From a virus: a stretch of DNA of 43,949 bases. Below are positions 29,523 through 37,096 of the stretch, in pieces. The notes under the pieces were generated by a model. It was not told the origin of the DNA. It did not search any database and was given only the letters and a program-made list of their open reading frames with translations. The stretch lies in IMG/VR virus record IMGVR_UViG_3300013104_000034, positions 1 through 43,949 of that record; one strand, 5' to 3'. Every line of letters starts with the position of its first letter. Position 1 is the first letter of the stretch. Made by a program: the position numbers and the translations under genes.

Positions 29523-30641
29523 TTATCGAATGAGTGGTGATTTTGCTTCGGCGATAAGCCGTTCAATGGCTGCCAAAGCAGCAGCATCCGTCTCGACGTC
29601 AGGAGCCCCCTGACCATCTTTGAGGTAGAGCCGAGCGGCCCGCTCTGCCTCAGAGCCCGACAACCCCATCAGTCCCCTGATGCCGTTTTCGAACTCGCGT
29701 TTTGTGATTTGCTCGCCGGCGGACATCTTCTCGACCAGCGTCTGCGCTGCCTCAGCCTTCGCAGCGTTGGCGGCTTTGATGCGCCTCACCGGAGCAGGCT
29801 CGATGTCGGCGCCGTAGCGCGCCAAAGTCTCGTCAAGCGTCGCAATGCGGTCGACCATTCCTCGGTCCATGAGGGCTTCTGCGTAGAAAACGCGGCCCTG
29901 ACCGTAGCCATCCTCAACCTTGCTGACCGTCACGCCGCGCCCTTCGGCGACGGACGCGACGAAGCGATTGTAGGATCGGTTCACACCGTCCTGCACATGG
30001 GCCAGCGTGTCCTTGCCGAGTGGCTCGGTCTCGTTGCCCTCAACCTTGTGCTTGCCGGCTGAAATGTACGTGCGTTTGATGCCACGCTTCTCAAGAGCTG
30101 CGGACAGGTCATCATGGGCGGTATAAACGCCGATCGAACCGGCGCGGCCAGATGGAGTGACGACAATTTCGTCGGTCGACGCCGCGATCCAGTAAGCCGC
30201 GCTTGCAGCCAGGCTGTTGACCTGCGCAATGATCGGCTTTTCGCCGCCGCGAAGCTTGCGGATTTCGGTCGCGAGCTCGTCTGTGCCTGGCACCGTGCCG
30301 CCGGGGCTATCGATATCGAGAACAACAGCCTTGATGTCCTCGTTCGAAAGCGCTTTGTGCAGCGCTTTCTTGATACCGGCATAGGAAGTGCCGCCGCTCA
30401 TCGCGGAAAACAGGTCCATTTTGTCGGCCAAAACCCCGTAAACCGGGATAATGGCCACGCTGCCGCTGGATTCCGCAATTTCCTTCGCTCGGGCCTCATC
30501 GATAGAGGCGGCGTACTCGGACGAAAACAGCTTTTCGCCTTCGGCCCGCGCCACCAAAACATCAGCCAAAACGCCCAGTTTTTCGCGCTGAATAGCCCAA
30601 GGCTCGGCCGAAAAGGCCGAAATCAGGTGTTCAAACTTCAT
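29523..30641 (-). CDS. S49-family prohead protease (SppA-like)
   Basis: 372 residues. Residues 60-250 match S49 peptidases: VLDIDSPGGTVPGTDEL, the nucleophile Ser in VNSLAASAAYWIAA, and the Lys base in ISAGKHKVEGNETEP. A helical C-terminal part (DAAALAAIERLIAEAKS) may serve as an internal scaffold, as in other phages with a protease/scaffold fusion. It lies between portal and capsid genes, the usual spot for the maturation protease. Confidence 0.92.
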   Translation of the reverse strand: MKFEHLISAFSAEPWAIQREKLGVLADVLVARAEGEKLFSSEYAASIDEARAKEIAESSGSVAIIPVYGVLADKMDLFSAMSGGTSYAGIKKALHKALSNEDIKAVVLDIDSPGGTVPGTDELATEIRKLRGGEKPIIAQVNSLAASAAYWIAASTDEIVVTPSGRAGSIGVYTAHDDLSAALEKRGIKRTYISAGKHKVEGNETEPLGKDTLAHVQDGVNRSYNRFVASVAEGRGVTVSKVEDGYGQGRVFYAEALMDRGMVDRIATLDETLARYGADIEPAPVRRIKAANAAKAEAAQTLVEKMSAGEQITKREFENGIRGLMGLSGSEAERAARLYLKDGQGAPDVETDAAALAAIERLIAEAKSPLIR

Positions 30642-30650
30642 GATTTTCCC

Positions 30651-31880
30651 TTATGCAGCGCGCGCTGCTGGCGTTGGCGCCGGAGTTTCGGTCTTCCCAA
30701 GCGTATCGAGGCGAGTCATCGTGCCGTTCACGATGGCCTTGTTGCCGCCGTCCACTGGCGCCTTGTCTTCGTAAGAGCGAGCCTCATCGACTAGGTAGAT
30801 GCCGTTCGTGACCATCTTCGACAGGAATTCTGCCCGAGCCGTGCTGTCGCCGCGCAAGAGTTCTTCCATGTTGAACTTCACCTTCGTGGTCTTCCTCGTC
30901 TTCGCGTCGAGCAAGTCACGATAAATTGCCGCTTCGATGCGCTTGAGCATCGGCCGCATGCAAGTTTTGGTGAATTGGAGGATCAGCTGCTCGATGCCGC
31001 TTCCCCAGGTCGTGGTGCCGTTTGCCGCGTGACCAATCATCACGGGAGGAACGCCGAAAATGCGGCAGATCTGCTCGACGCTGTACTGCCTCGCCTCAAG
31101 GAATTGAGCATCCTTTGGGTTGATCGACATGGGATACGGCTTGAAGCCAGCCTCCAATACCGTCACCCCACCAGCCTTCTCGGCACCGGCGAATTGCGTC
31201 AGCGTGTCGGATATCTGCTTGCGCTGCTCAGGCTTCAGGATCTGATCCGAGCTAACGATTAGTGAAGAAAGCAGGCCGTTCTTGAACATGCGGCCGGCGA
31301 CCTTCTCGCCCGCCAATGCACTCCCGACCGTATTACGCACCACGCCGATCGGCGACATGCCTCGATCACAGCCCGGCAGCCGGACGCCGCGGACGTGAAA
31401 CATCTTACCTTCTGGCACTCGGCGCTTCTTGCCGTCTTCCGTCACCTCGTAGTAGCGCGTGTTCCGCCCATCTTTGGAGCGACACACGTCCACGCTCAAA
31501 GGGTGAAGCGGATTAAGTGCAACGAGGCGCTCGCCGTTCATCTTCTTTTCGGCGAAGAAATTGCCGTCGAGCAGCAGGCACATCGCCGCCATCGACCAGA
31601 ACTCTGGCGCAGTGTCGTCCATGTTCGGCATGTCGTGCAGAAGCTCGTATAGCGGAGCGTTCTTATCGACCGTGACGCCGTCCTCGCCATAAACGATGCA
31701 AGGAAGGGTGCCGGCCGCGTTCTGCACGAGGTTGACACATGCCCAAACCGCATCAAGCGAAAGGGCACTCTCAATCGTGACTGTCTCCCCGGACGTAGTG
31801 CCGAGGCCAAAGAAGCCTCGCCAGAACTCGCCGTCGGTGAGCTTGATAGGCCTTCCGACCCATCTCTCAAAAAAGCCCAT
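30651..31880 (-). CDS. Portal protein (HK97 family)
   Basis: 409 residues. GFFGLGTTSGETVTIESALS, LDAVWACVNLVQNAAGTLPC, RKDGRNTRYYEV-like beta region, and the C-terminal RIFGVPPVMIGHAANGTTTW typical of HK97 gp3-type portals. The C-terminus is Ala/Pro-rich. It forms the dodecameric DNA channel. Confidence 0.93.
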   Translation of the reverse strand: MGFFERWVGRPIKLTDGEFWRGFFGLGTTSGETVTIESALSLDAVWACVNLVQNAAGTLPCIVYGEDGVTVDKNAPLYELLHDMPNMDDTAPEFWSMAAMCLLLDGNFFAEKKMNGERLVALNPLHPLSVDVCRSKDGRNTRYYEVTEDGKKRRVPEGKMFHVRGVRLPGCDRGMSPIGVVRNTVGSALAGEKVAGRMFKNGLLSSLIVSSDQILKPEQRKQISDTLTQFAGAEKAGGVTVLEAGFKPYPMSINPKDAQFLEARQYSVEQICRIFGVPPVMIGHAANGTTTWGSGIEQLILQFTKTCMRPMLKRIEAAIYRDLLDAKTRKTTKVKFNMEELLRGDSTARAEFLSKMVTNGIYLVDEARSYEDKAPVDGGNKAIVNGTMTRLDTLGKTETPAPTPAARAA

Positions 31881-31904
31881 CAGGCCTCACCACTAGGTTG
31901 CCCG

Positions 31905-33548
31905 TCACCAGGTGACAGAGATGATATTGTTGACGAAGTCGTCCAAGTCGCCGCTATCGCCGCCCTCATAGGTTCCGGCCATCGCCGTTGCCATTGCCAA
32001 GGCGACTGCGCCGTCGATGCGGCGTTCGCGGTTGTGTTTGACGAGCTTTCGATTGCCGGCAGGATCCGCTTTGATGGTGGCATTCATCATGCACATCGTC
32101 AGCACTGGATGGTCGCCGTGGGCAAGGTTGCCGTTGAGGATGATGCTTTCGAGCTCGCGGAGAGCCGGCGACATCGACTGGAAGCCCTGCCCAAACGGCT
32201 GGAATACAGCATCGTCGCCTTCAAGTTGATCGTCAGTAAAGCCAGCCTTTTGCAGCCATGGCTTCAGGTGCCTGAAATTCCAGCGGTCGAACGCGATCTT
32301 GCGGATATCCATCTCTTCGAAGCGGTCGCGCAGGTAATGCGCAACGAACTCGTAGTCGACGGTTCTACCTGGGGCGGCTTCAAGATGCCCACCCTTGTGC
32401 CACAGATCGTAAGGTACCCGGTCGGCTTTTGCCTTCGCGCGTATCCCGTCGCCGGGCAGCCAGAACGTCGGCTTTACGTGCCAGGTGGTCTTTCCGTCCT
32501 GCTCTTTCGGCGCCATGAGCACCAGAGCAGTCAAGTCGCTCACCTCAGAAAGATCAAGCCCACCAAACACAGGTAGACCATCAAAGTCCACAACTCGAGC
32601 GTTACACGCTCGCCAAATAGCCGGAGACACAAACGGTGCATTGGCATCGATCCTTTGGTTGAGATGGAGCCAACGGAAGCTGGCCTCCTCAGTCGGCATA
32701 CGTGCCGCGCGCTCAGCGTCGTCGCGAACCGATGAAACGGACTTGAACTTGCCAAGCGCAGGGTTCGCGGCCTGCCACGCTTCCTCGTCGAGGACGTCGC
32801 AATCAGCCGGAGCCGTGTAAAGGTGCGAAACCGTTCGTGGTGCTTTTGATGTCTCGGCATCATCCAGCCATCGCGAGAAAAGGTCGCCGTCAGTCGCTGC
32901 CTGCGTCGAGATAGCGAAGATCATCGCCTTGTCGCCGTAGGCGCCTTGCGATGTCACGATCGCTTCAACGAAGTCGTCGTGCGGGCCTTTGATCTGGCCG
33001 ACTTCATCGAGGATGGCGACCAGTGGCGAACCACCGTGCGCGCTCTTGGCTTCAGCTGAACTGGCGCGATAAACGACGTTTTTGCGCAGGCCGACGATCA
33101 TCTTGCCGGAGGGCACGATGCGATACAGCCCTTTCAAGCGCGGCGACATCATCAGCATCTTGCTGGCGTAGTTGAATACTTCCGCAGCCTGGTCGCGAGA
33201 ACGTGCGCCCGACATAATGCGACTGTTTGGGAACGCCTCAGGGCCAATAACGTGGCCGAGCAACAGGCAGGCAATGGTAGCCGTCTTGGAGTTCTTACGT
33301 GCGATCGACAGGTAAGCGCGCGACGTGCCGTTCGGATTGTCATAGACCGACAGGATGAAGGCCACCTGGAAGTCCAGCAGCCTGATTGGCTGCCCGACGA
33401 GTGCTCCCTCTGGCACGACCAAATATTCTTCGATGAAGCGGCACATTTTCTCGCCGCGGGTGAGCTCCGACGTCGGCAGTCCGCGCCAGTCGCGCAGAAC
33501 CGGGATCGGGCCGCACTTGATGGCGCCGACCACGGCCTCAGAAAGCAT
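31905..33548 (-). CDS. Terminase large subunit
   Basis: 547 residues. N-terminal ATPase: the Walker-A-type loop is YLSIARKNSKTATIACLLL (about 79-97), Walker B is VAILDEVGQI, with the coupling motif SQGAYGDKAMIFAISTQAAT. C-terminal nuclease: FGGLDLSEVSDLTALVL (first Asp) and later acidic residues. HK97-type terminase, packaging DNA into proheads. It ends GDLDDFVNNIISVTW. Confidence 0.94.
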   Translation of the reverse strand: MLSEAVVGAIKCGPIPVLRDWRGLPTSELTRGEKMCRFIEEYLVVPEGALVGQPIRLLDFQVAFILSVYDNPNGTSRAYLSIARKNSKTATIACLLLGHVIGPEAFPNSRIMSGARSRDQAAEVFNYASKMLMMSPRLKGLYRIVPSGKMIVGLRKNVVYRASSAEAKSAHGGSPLVAILDEVGQIKGPHDDFVEAIVTSQGAYGDKAMIFAISTQAATDGDLFSRWLDDAETSKAPRTVSHLYTAPADCDVLDEEAWQAANPALGKFKSVSSVRDDAERAARMPTEEASFRWLHLNQRIDANAPFVSPAIWRACNARVVDFDGLPVFGGLDLSEVSDLTALVLMAPKEQDGKTTWHVKPTFWLPGDGIRAKAKADRVPYDLWHKGGHLEAAPGRTVDYEFVAHYLRDRFEEMDIRKIAFDRWNFRHLKPWLQKAGFTDDQLEGDDAVFQPFGQGFQSMSPALRELESIILNGNLAHGDHPVLTMCMMNATIKADPAGNRKLVKHNRERRIDGAVALAMATAMAGTYEGGDSGDLDDFVNNIISVTW

Positions 33549-33560
33549 TCACAACCTCGA

Positions 33561-34016
33561 TTAGGCTAGGAGTTCGTCATCCACGCTCGCGCCTGCCTCG
33601 ATCTCCTTGGCTTGGTCTCGCCGCTTGGCCGCGTCCCTCGCCTCGCCTTGTACGGCGCGCGCATGCAGCGCCAGTGATCGGCGAAACGAAAGGATGGAAG
33701 AAGCGTGCATCTGGACTACGGATTTCCGTGGGTTGGCTACGGGCGTCCCTTTTTCAGTGACTGCGACCGAGCCCTCAGTGCGAAGCAGGTCTTGCTCCCT
33801 CACTAGGTCTGCCATCGTGCGGGCAAGCATCGCGGCAATTTCAAGCTGGTGCGCCGACCAATCGGCGCGGGCATATTCGGCGATGACATTCTTGAAAAAT
33901 GGGACGTCGCCGTCGTCGAGCGGCACGTTTTCAGGAAACTGGATGTCCTCAGAAGCCGCAGAGACAATCCTCACGGCCTCATCAACGCTGTCCACGCGGC
34001 TTTTCTTATCAGACAT
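33561..34016 (-). CDS. Terminase small subunit (P27-like)
   Basis: 151 residues from the ATG at 34016, which has GAGGGG 7 bases upstream; a longer frame lacks one. Mostly helical (FFKNVIAEYARADWSAHQLE, EIAAMLARTMADLVREQDLL), followed by the NPRKSVVQMHASSILSFRRS block common to P27-type terminase small subunits. It recognises packaging sites on phage DNA. Confidence 0.85.
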   Translation of the reverse strand: MSDKKSRVDSVDEAVRIVSAASEDIQFPENVPLDDGDVPFFKNVIAEYARADWSAHQLEIAAMLARTMADLVREQDLLRTEGSVAVTEKGTPVANPRKSVVQMHASSILSFRRSLALHARAVQGEARDAAKRRDQAKEIEAGASVDDELLA

Positions 34017-34136
34017 GCGGAATCCCCTCGCGCACGCGCGCTTGCGCACGCGCTAGGCAAAAATCTGTGTTTGCATTTGAATTGCGTTACCCCGGCGGTC
34101 CTTGGCCAGTGCGATCGTCGACTTTCGAGGCACCCC
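34017..34136. other. Intergenic packaging-site candidate (cos region)
   Basis: The 120 bases between TerS and the HNH gene hold a G/C-rich stretch in which GCGCACGCGC occurs twice (about 34032-34063) and no open frame. In HK97-like phages the cos site lies in this place. I cannot identify the cut positions. Confidence 0.25.
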
Positions 34137-34457
34137 CTACCCACCCACTTCGACCGGATACCCATCAACGCCGATGACCACGGCCTGCTGGCCTCGCTCA
34201 ATGCGGTCCTTCAACGTGTCGTGGCATGGAGCGCACAACGATTGCAGATTGTCTGGGTCGTAGAACAAGTCTTCATCGCCCCTGTGTGGCTTGATGTGGT
34301 CACACGTCGTCGCCTCGGTCACATCCTCGATAGCCAGGCAGAAGCGACACAGAGGCTCAGCAGTAAGTTGTGCTTCGCGTAGTCGCTGCCATCGTGCTGT
34401 CTTGTACATGCGGCGGTAGAGAGCAGCTTCGGCCGAGCGGCCGTAGGGTTTTGGCAT
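34137..34457 (-). CDS. HNH endonuclease
   Basis: 106 residues from the ATG at 34457 (GGGAG upstream). CRFC, CDHIKPHRGDEDLFYDPDNL and LCAPCHDTLKDR give the two C-x2-C pairs, the catalytic D-H, the N and the final H of the HNH fold. In HK97-type phages this protein sits beside the terminase and is needed for packaging-end cleavage. Confidence 0.9.
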   Translation of the reverse strand: MPKPYGRSAEAALYRRMYKTARWQRLREAQLTAEPLCRFCLAIEDVTEATTCDHIKPHRGDEDLFYDPDNLQSLCAPCHDTLKDRIERGQQAVVIGVDGYPVEVGG

Positions 34458-34582
34458 AACGTCTCCCGATATGGACGCCATCGTGGTTGCGCAGTGCAGC
34501 CCAACTACCTACATACGGGACAGTGACCGACAGCCTGCAATATGCGGCTCAAGTAGCGTCGGCCATATCAAGGAGAAAAACC

Positions 34583-34744
34583 ATGGCACAACCGCAAGGC
34601 GCTTCGGCGTCCGAACAGGCTTATGACGCCAAGACATTGGCCAAGAAGCATCGCATTTCCGTGGAAGAGGCAGCTAAAATCATCTCGGAACATGGTGCTG
34701 ATCGTAAAGCATCCGACAAAGCTGCTCGTCGTATCGCAGCATAG
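34583..34744 (+). CDS. 53-residue DUF3606-like helical protein
   Basis: AAGGAG lies 8 bases before the ATG; an in-frame upstream extension has no such signal. The core YDAKTLAKKHRISVEEAAKI then ISEHGADRK aligns without gaps with YTVEQLQQEYSVSLPKAVEV then MDRFGGDRR of the gene at 36617-36778. Both look like a short helix-turn-helix with a Gly-x-Asp-Arg turn, as in DUF3606. Function unknown. Confidence 0.72.
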   Translation: MAQPQGASASEQAYDAKTLAKKHRISVEEAAKIISEHGADRKASDKAARRIAA

Positions 34745-34775
34745 CACCGCAGCGGATCGGCATCCGAAGCAATCA

Positions 34776-34821
34776 AGAAAAACAAAAGCGGCCCGCTCAA
34801 CCACCCAAGGGAACGGGCCGC
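34776..34821 (-). terminator. Terminator of the initiator-type tRNA transcript
   Basis: Minus strand stem GCGGCCCG/CGGGCCGC (18-nt loop) followed by TTTTGTTTTTC. It lies 39 bases past the tRNA 3' end, and between it and the convergent DUF3606-like gene. Confidence 0.75.
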
Positions 34822-34859
34822 ACGATCACCATGCAAGCGGAGGAGAACGCGCATGGGAT

Positions 34860-34936
34860 TGGTTGCGGAGGTGAGATTTGAACTCACGGCCTCCAGCTTA
34901 TGAGGCTGGCGAGCTACCGGGCTGCTCTACTCCACG
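34860..34936 (-). tRNA. Initiator-type tRNA-Met (CAT) encoded in the prophage
   Basis: The 77-nt cloverleaf has acceptor CGTGGAG/CTCCGCA with the C1-A72 mismatch that marks initiator tRNAs, D stem GAGC/GCTC with A11-U24, anticodon loop CTCATAA, T stem GTGAG/CTCAC and an encoded CCA. The anticodon stem is CCAGC/GCTGG: of the three G-C pairs used by ordinary initiators (29-31 with 39-41) only 30-40 remains G-C in the usual orientation (A29-U41 and C31-G39 differ). It lies between structural and early genes, with its own terminator. Confidence 0.9.
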
Positions 34937-35020
34937 TGATAGTTACCCAAAGCTCAGAGGCTGCAACGAGTGCAGCATGGCGATGGGCCCGACGCATAGC
35001 GCTCGGAGTGCAGTGGGGTT

Positions 35021-35035
35021 CGCAACTTAGTTGCG
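35021..35035. repeat. 15-bp palindrome
   Basis: CGCAACT-T-AGTTGCG is a perfect 7+1+7 inverted repeat in the 140-base gap between the tRNA and the 35077 gene. It could be an operator; no T tract follows, so it is unlikely to be a terminator. Confidence 0.45.
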
Positions 35036-35076
35036 CCCCCTTCACCCTACTCTCTCCGAGATCGCGGAAAGGGACG

Positions 35077-35982
35077 CTATGATGATGCCTTTCGCAGCGC
35101 AGCCATGAGATTATCATTGGCTGCAATCAATCGTCGCTTGCCTTGGCGTTCAGCCTGCTTGCCTTGATGCCCAGCCTTCGCCCCGAGTTCCGCCATGTTC
35201 TTGGCAGACCTCGCAGCTTCCAGAGTTGCTCGGTCGCTATCCTTCAAATCATCAACTGCATCGAACCATTCTTTGCGATCGGCCATTGCAGTCACGATGT
35301 CCTGCCACATCATCGATCCGCCACCAGCACACGTTGTCTTCTGCATGCCTAAGAAGCTATCGGCAATCTTGGCGGAGCCGCATGGCAGCCCGTCCGGGCA
35401 GCGGGTGAAAGTAATTTTGCTCATGTCGGTGTTGGCGTAAGCCCTGGCCAACTGCGCCTTGGCTTCGTCGTGGCTTAGATTGATGCGAATACCCTTGTGC
35501 CTGCGCCCCGTGAAGTATCTGGGCTTCTTGGTGTCCAGCATCTCGGCGAAGTAGTTGTTGCTCTCTATCACCTCACGTGGGTTTTCGTCACCGCCAAGGG
35601 CAACGTCAACCTTGTCCCGTGAACCAAGCATCGCACCTGCTGGCATCCTTGCCGCATATTCCTCAACGCCTCCGTCGATCTTAAGCCTGAACGCTCTTTC
35701 TGTCTGGCTCCCGTCACTGAAACGAAGTCGGCCGATACGAATGGTCTGCCCTTCTTCGTTTTTTTCCAATTCACCTGAAGCAACGTTCTTCATGATCTCG
35801 GCGACGGATGGCGTTACCAGCCTCTTGCGGTCGTGCTTTAGGTCGTCGATTTCATCCAGGTCATTGTCGTTTGATGGGACGACAGACCAATTGGTCTGTA
35901 GCGGCTCGGGCTGATGATCGGGTTCGGTGGCAAAGCGGCGCACCGCCGCCAACTGCTCTGCAAGTGATCCATGTCTGGCCAT
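35077..35982 (-). CDS. Early phage protein of unknown function
   Basis: 301 residues, not recognised. N-terminal 60 residues look disordered and carry SNDND (37-41). The centre has FSDGSQTERAFRLKIDGGVE, GAMLGSRDKVDVALGGDENP and a region with four cysteines or so (TRCPDGLPCGSAKI, KTTCAGGGSMMW). The C-terminus is Lys/Arg-rich and ends LIAANDNLMAALRKASS. Two copies of the NDN tract in one protein is notable. GGGGAGA lies 6 bases before the ATG in a structured leader. Confidence 0.7.
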   Translation of the reverse strand: MARHGSLAEQLAAVRRFATEPDHQPEPLQTNWSVVPSNDNDLDEIDDLKHDRKRLVTPSVAEIMKNVASGELEKNEEGQTIRIGRLRFSDGSQTERAFRLKIDGGVEEYAARMPAGAMLGSRDKVDVALGGDENPREVIESNNYFAEMLDTKKPRYFTGRRHKGIRINLSHDEAKAQLARAYANTDMSKITFTRCPDGLPCGSAKIADSFLGMQKTTCAGGGSMMWQDIVTAMADRKEWFDAVDDLKDSDRATLEAARSAKNMAELGAKAGHQGKQAERQGKRRLIAANDNLMAALRKASS

Positions 35983-36019
35983 ATCGTCTCCCCTGTGGTG
36001 CTAGCGCTTGGTAGGCGCC
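35983..36019 (-). promoter_or_regulatory. Structured early leader before the 35982 gene
   Basis: Minus strand: 5-bp stem (one G-T) with the 7-nt loop CTACCAA (36003-36019), then AGCACCACA and GGGGAGA. It occupies the short gap after the VRR-NUC stop codon. Confidence 0.55.
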
Positions 36020-36020
36020 G

Positions 36021-36485
36021 TTACTGCTGCTTGGTGTTGTCGTTATCAGCCAGCCATTCCTTGACCAACTCCACCGCCTTGCTGGCAGCTTCTGCTGTGG
36101 ACGTGAACCGTACCACCTCCACTGGATGCCCGAGCCGAGCCAGCGACGCATGCCGCTCAACCTGCGCCGGAGAAAGCCGGCCTTTACCAACCTTGTTCTC
36201 GATCATCCGCAGCTTGCCGCCCTTGAGGTAGATCCGCAGGTCAGCTTCGCCAGGCGTCATGCCAGTCGCGATAGCGTCAGCCTGGGCACGTGGACCGCGC
36301 TTGGCACTGTTCATGTCGCCAGCCAACAGAAACTGCCTGCCGTACTCCGGCAGCGACCGCAGGGCGCGGACCTGAGCCGCCTGCCCTTCGCTTTCCTTGA
36401 TGGGTGCGTCTGCGAAAGTGACTGTGCCCTTTGGCGAAGTACGGATGATGACGCGCATGCCATTGATGCGGGTGGTTTGCTGCAT
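36021..36485 (-). CDS. VRR-NUC domain nuclease
   Basis: 154 residues. The nuclease core is PGEADLRIYLKGGKLRMIEN then KVGKGRLSPAQVERHASLAR: Asp (ADLRI), then E-x-K (IENK) and the Gln of SPAQ, the PD-(D/E)xK set of VRR-NUC proteins, some of which resolve branched DNA. The start at 36485 follows GAGGAGG; a longer frame of 14 codons is less likely. It ends with DNDNTKQQ. A recombination or replication-intermediate role is likely. Confidence 0.85.
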   Translation of the reverse strand: MQQTTRINGMRVIIRTSPKGTVTFADAPIKESEGQAAQVRALRSLPEYGRQFLLAGDMNSAKRGPRAQADAIATGMTPGEADLRIYLKGGKLRMIENKVGKGRLSPAQVERHASLARLGHPVEVVRFTSTAEAASKAVELVKEWLADNDNTKQQ

Positions 36486-36522
36486 GCTGGCCTCCTCGTG
36501 TGGTGTTGTCGTGGTGGCGACA
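36486..36522 (-). promoter_or_regulatory. Structured early leader before the VRR-NUC gene
   Basis: Minus strand: 5-bp stem TGTCG/CGACA with loop CCACCA (36507-36522), then ACACCACAC and GAGGAGG 6 bases before the ATG. Confidence 0.6.
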
Positions 36523-36585
36523 CACATACTTTCCGAGAGAGGAGCGAAAACGGGTAGTCAATTTGTGAAATATTTTTTGGCCAAA

Positions 36586-36618
36586 AGAAAAGACCGGCTG
36601 AACGCCGGTCGTTTTTTT
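36586..36618. terminator. Terminator after the DUF3606-like gene (usable on both strands)
   Basis: Stem GACCGGC/GCCGGTC with loop TGAAC. The plus strand has GTTTTTTT after it and the minus strand CTTTTCTTTT. It directly follows the TAA of the minus-strand gene at 36617. Confidence 0.8.
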
Positions 36619-36778
36619 AGTGCTCGTCACCGCGATGCGGACATCGCTTCATAAGCTTCTTGATCGTCCGTCGATCTCCGCCGAACCGATCCATGACCTC
36701 GACGGCTTTTGGCAGGCTGACCGAATATTCCTGTTGCAGTTGCTCAACGGTGTATGGCTGAGTTTCATTGTCTGGCAT
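36617..36778 (-). CDS. 53-residue DUF3606-like helical protein (paralogue of 34583-34744)
   Basis: The ATG at 36778 has GGAGG 7 bases before it, and the frame extends 156 bases upstream without a good start. The core YTVEQLQQEYSVSLPKAVEV aligns position by position with the gene at 34583-34744, including the G-x-D-R turn. Two such paralogues in one prophage suggest a small DNA- or protein-binding family. The 318 bases upstream (36779-37096) hold a possible control region described separately. Confidence 0.72.
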   Translation of the reverse strand: MPDNETQPYTVEQLQQEYSVSLPKAVEVMDRFGGDRRTIKKLMKRCPHRGDEH

Positions 36779-36921
36779 GGCGCCCTCCTTCTGACCCGCA
36801 AATGCGACCACCCTGATTCGAGTTCCATTCAAAAGGCAGGTTGCACCCGGACCGCCCTTCTGCCCGCCGCACGTTGCCCAGTTAAAATCATCTTGAGAAC
36901 CGTGCGCGCGGCACACCGCCC

Positions 36922-37056
36922 TGCACGGTTGCACGTGTAGGGGTATATATAAATATATACCCTACTAAACGTGCACCAACCGGGCAGCGCTGTGCGGGTG
37001 TCTCCGCCCGTATGTGCACAGTTAGTGCACGGATAAAAAATGCGCTATCCGGGCAG
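36922..37056. promoter_or_regulatory. Repeat-rich control or origin region with AT-rich palindrome
   Basis: Between divergent genes. A perfect 10-bp inverted repeat GGGTATATAT-AA-ATATATACCC lies at 36941-36962, flanked by CACG/CGTG arms. TGCAC occurs five times (36922, 36930, 36972, 37015, 37026) and CCGGGCAG twice (36980-36987, 37049-37056). AT-rich centre plus short repeats fits an operator cluster or replication origin. The whole gap 36779-37096 otherwise has no gene. Confidence 0.5.
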
Positions 37057-37096
37057 TATTAGAAGTTGTATGTCGGAGCAAACGGGGTTGTACTAG

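Noticed and set aside
34776-34821. Terminator for the plus-strand DUF3606-like gene
   Set aside because: The T tract follows the stem only on the minus strand, so it serves the tRNA transcript.
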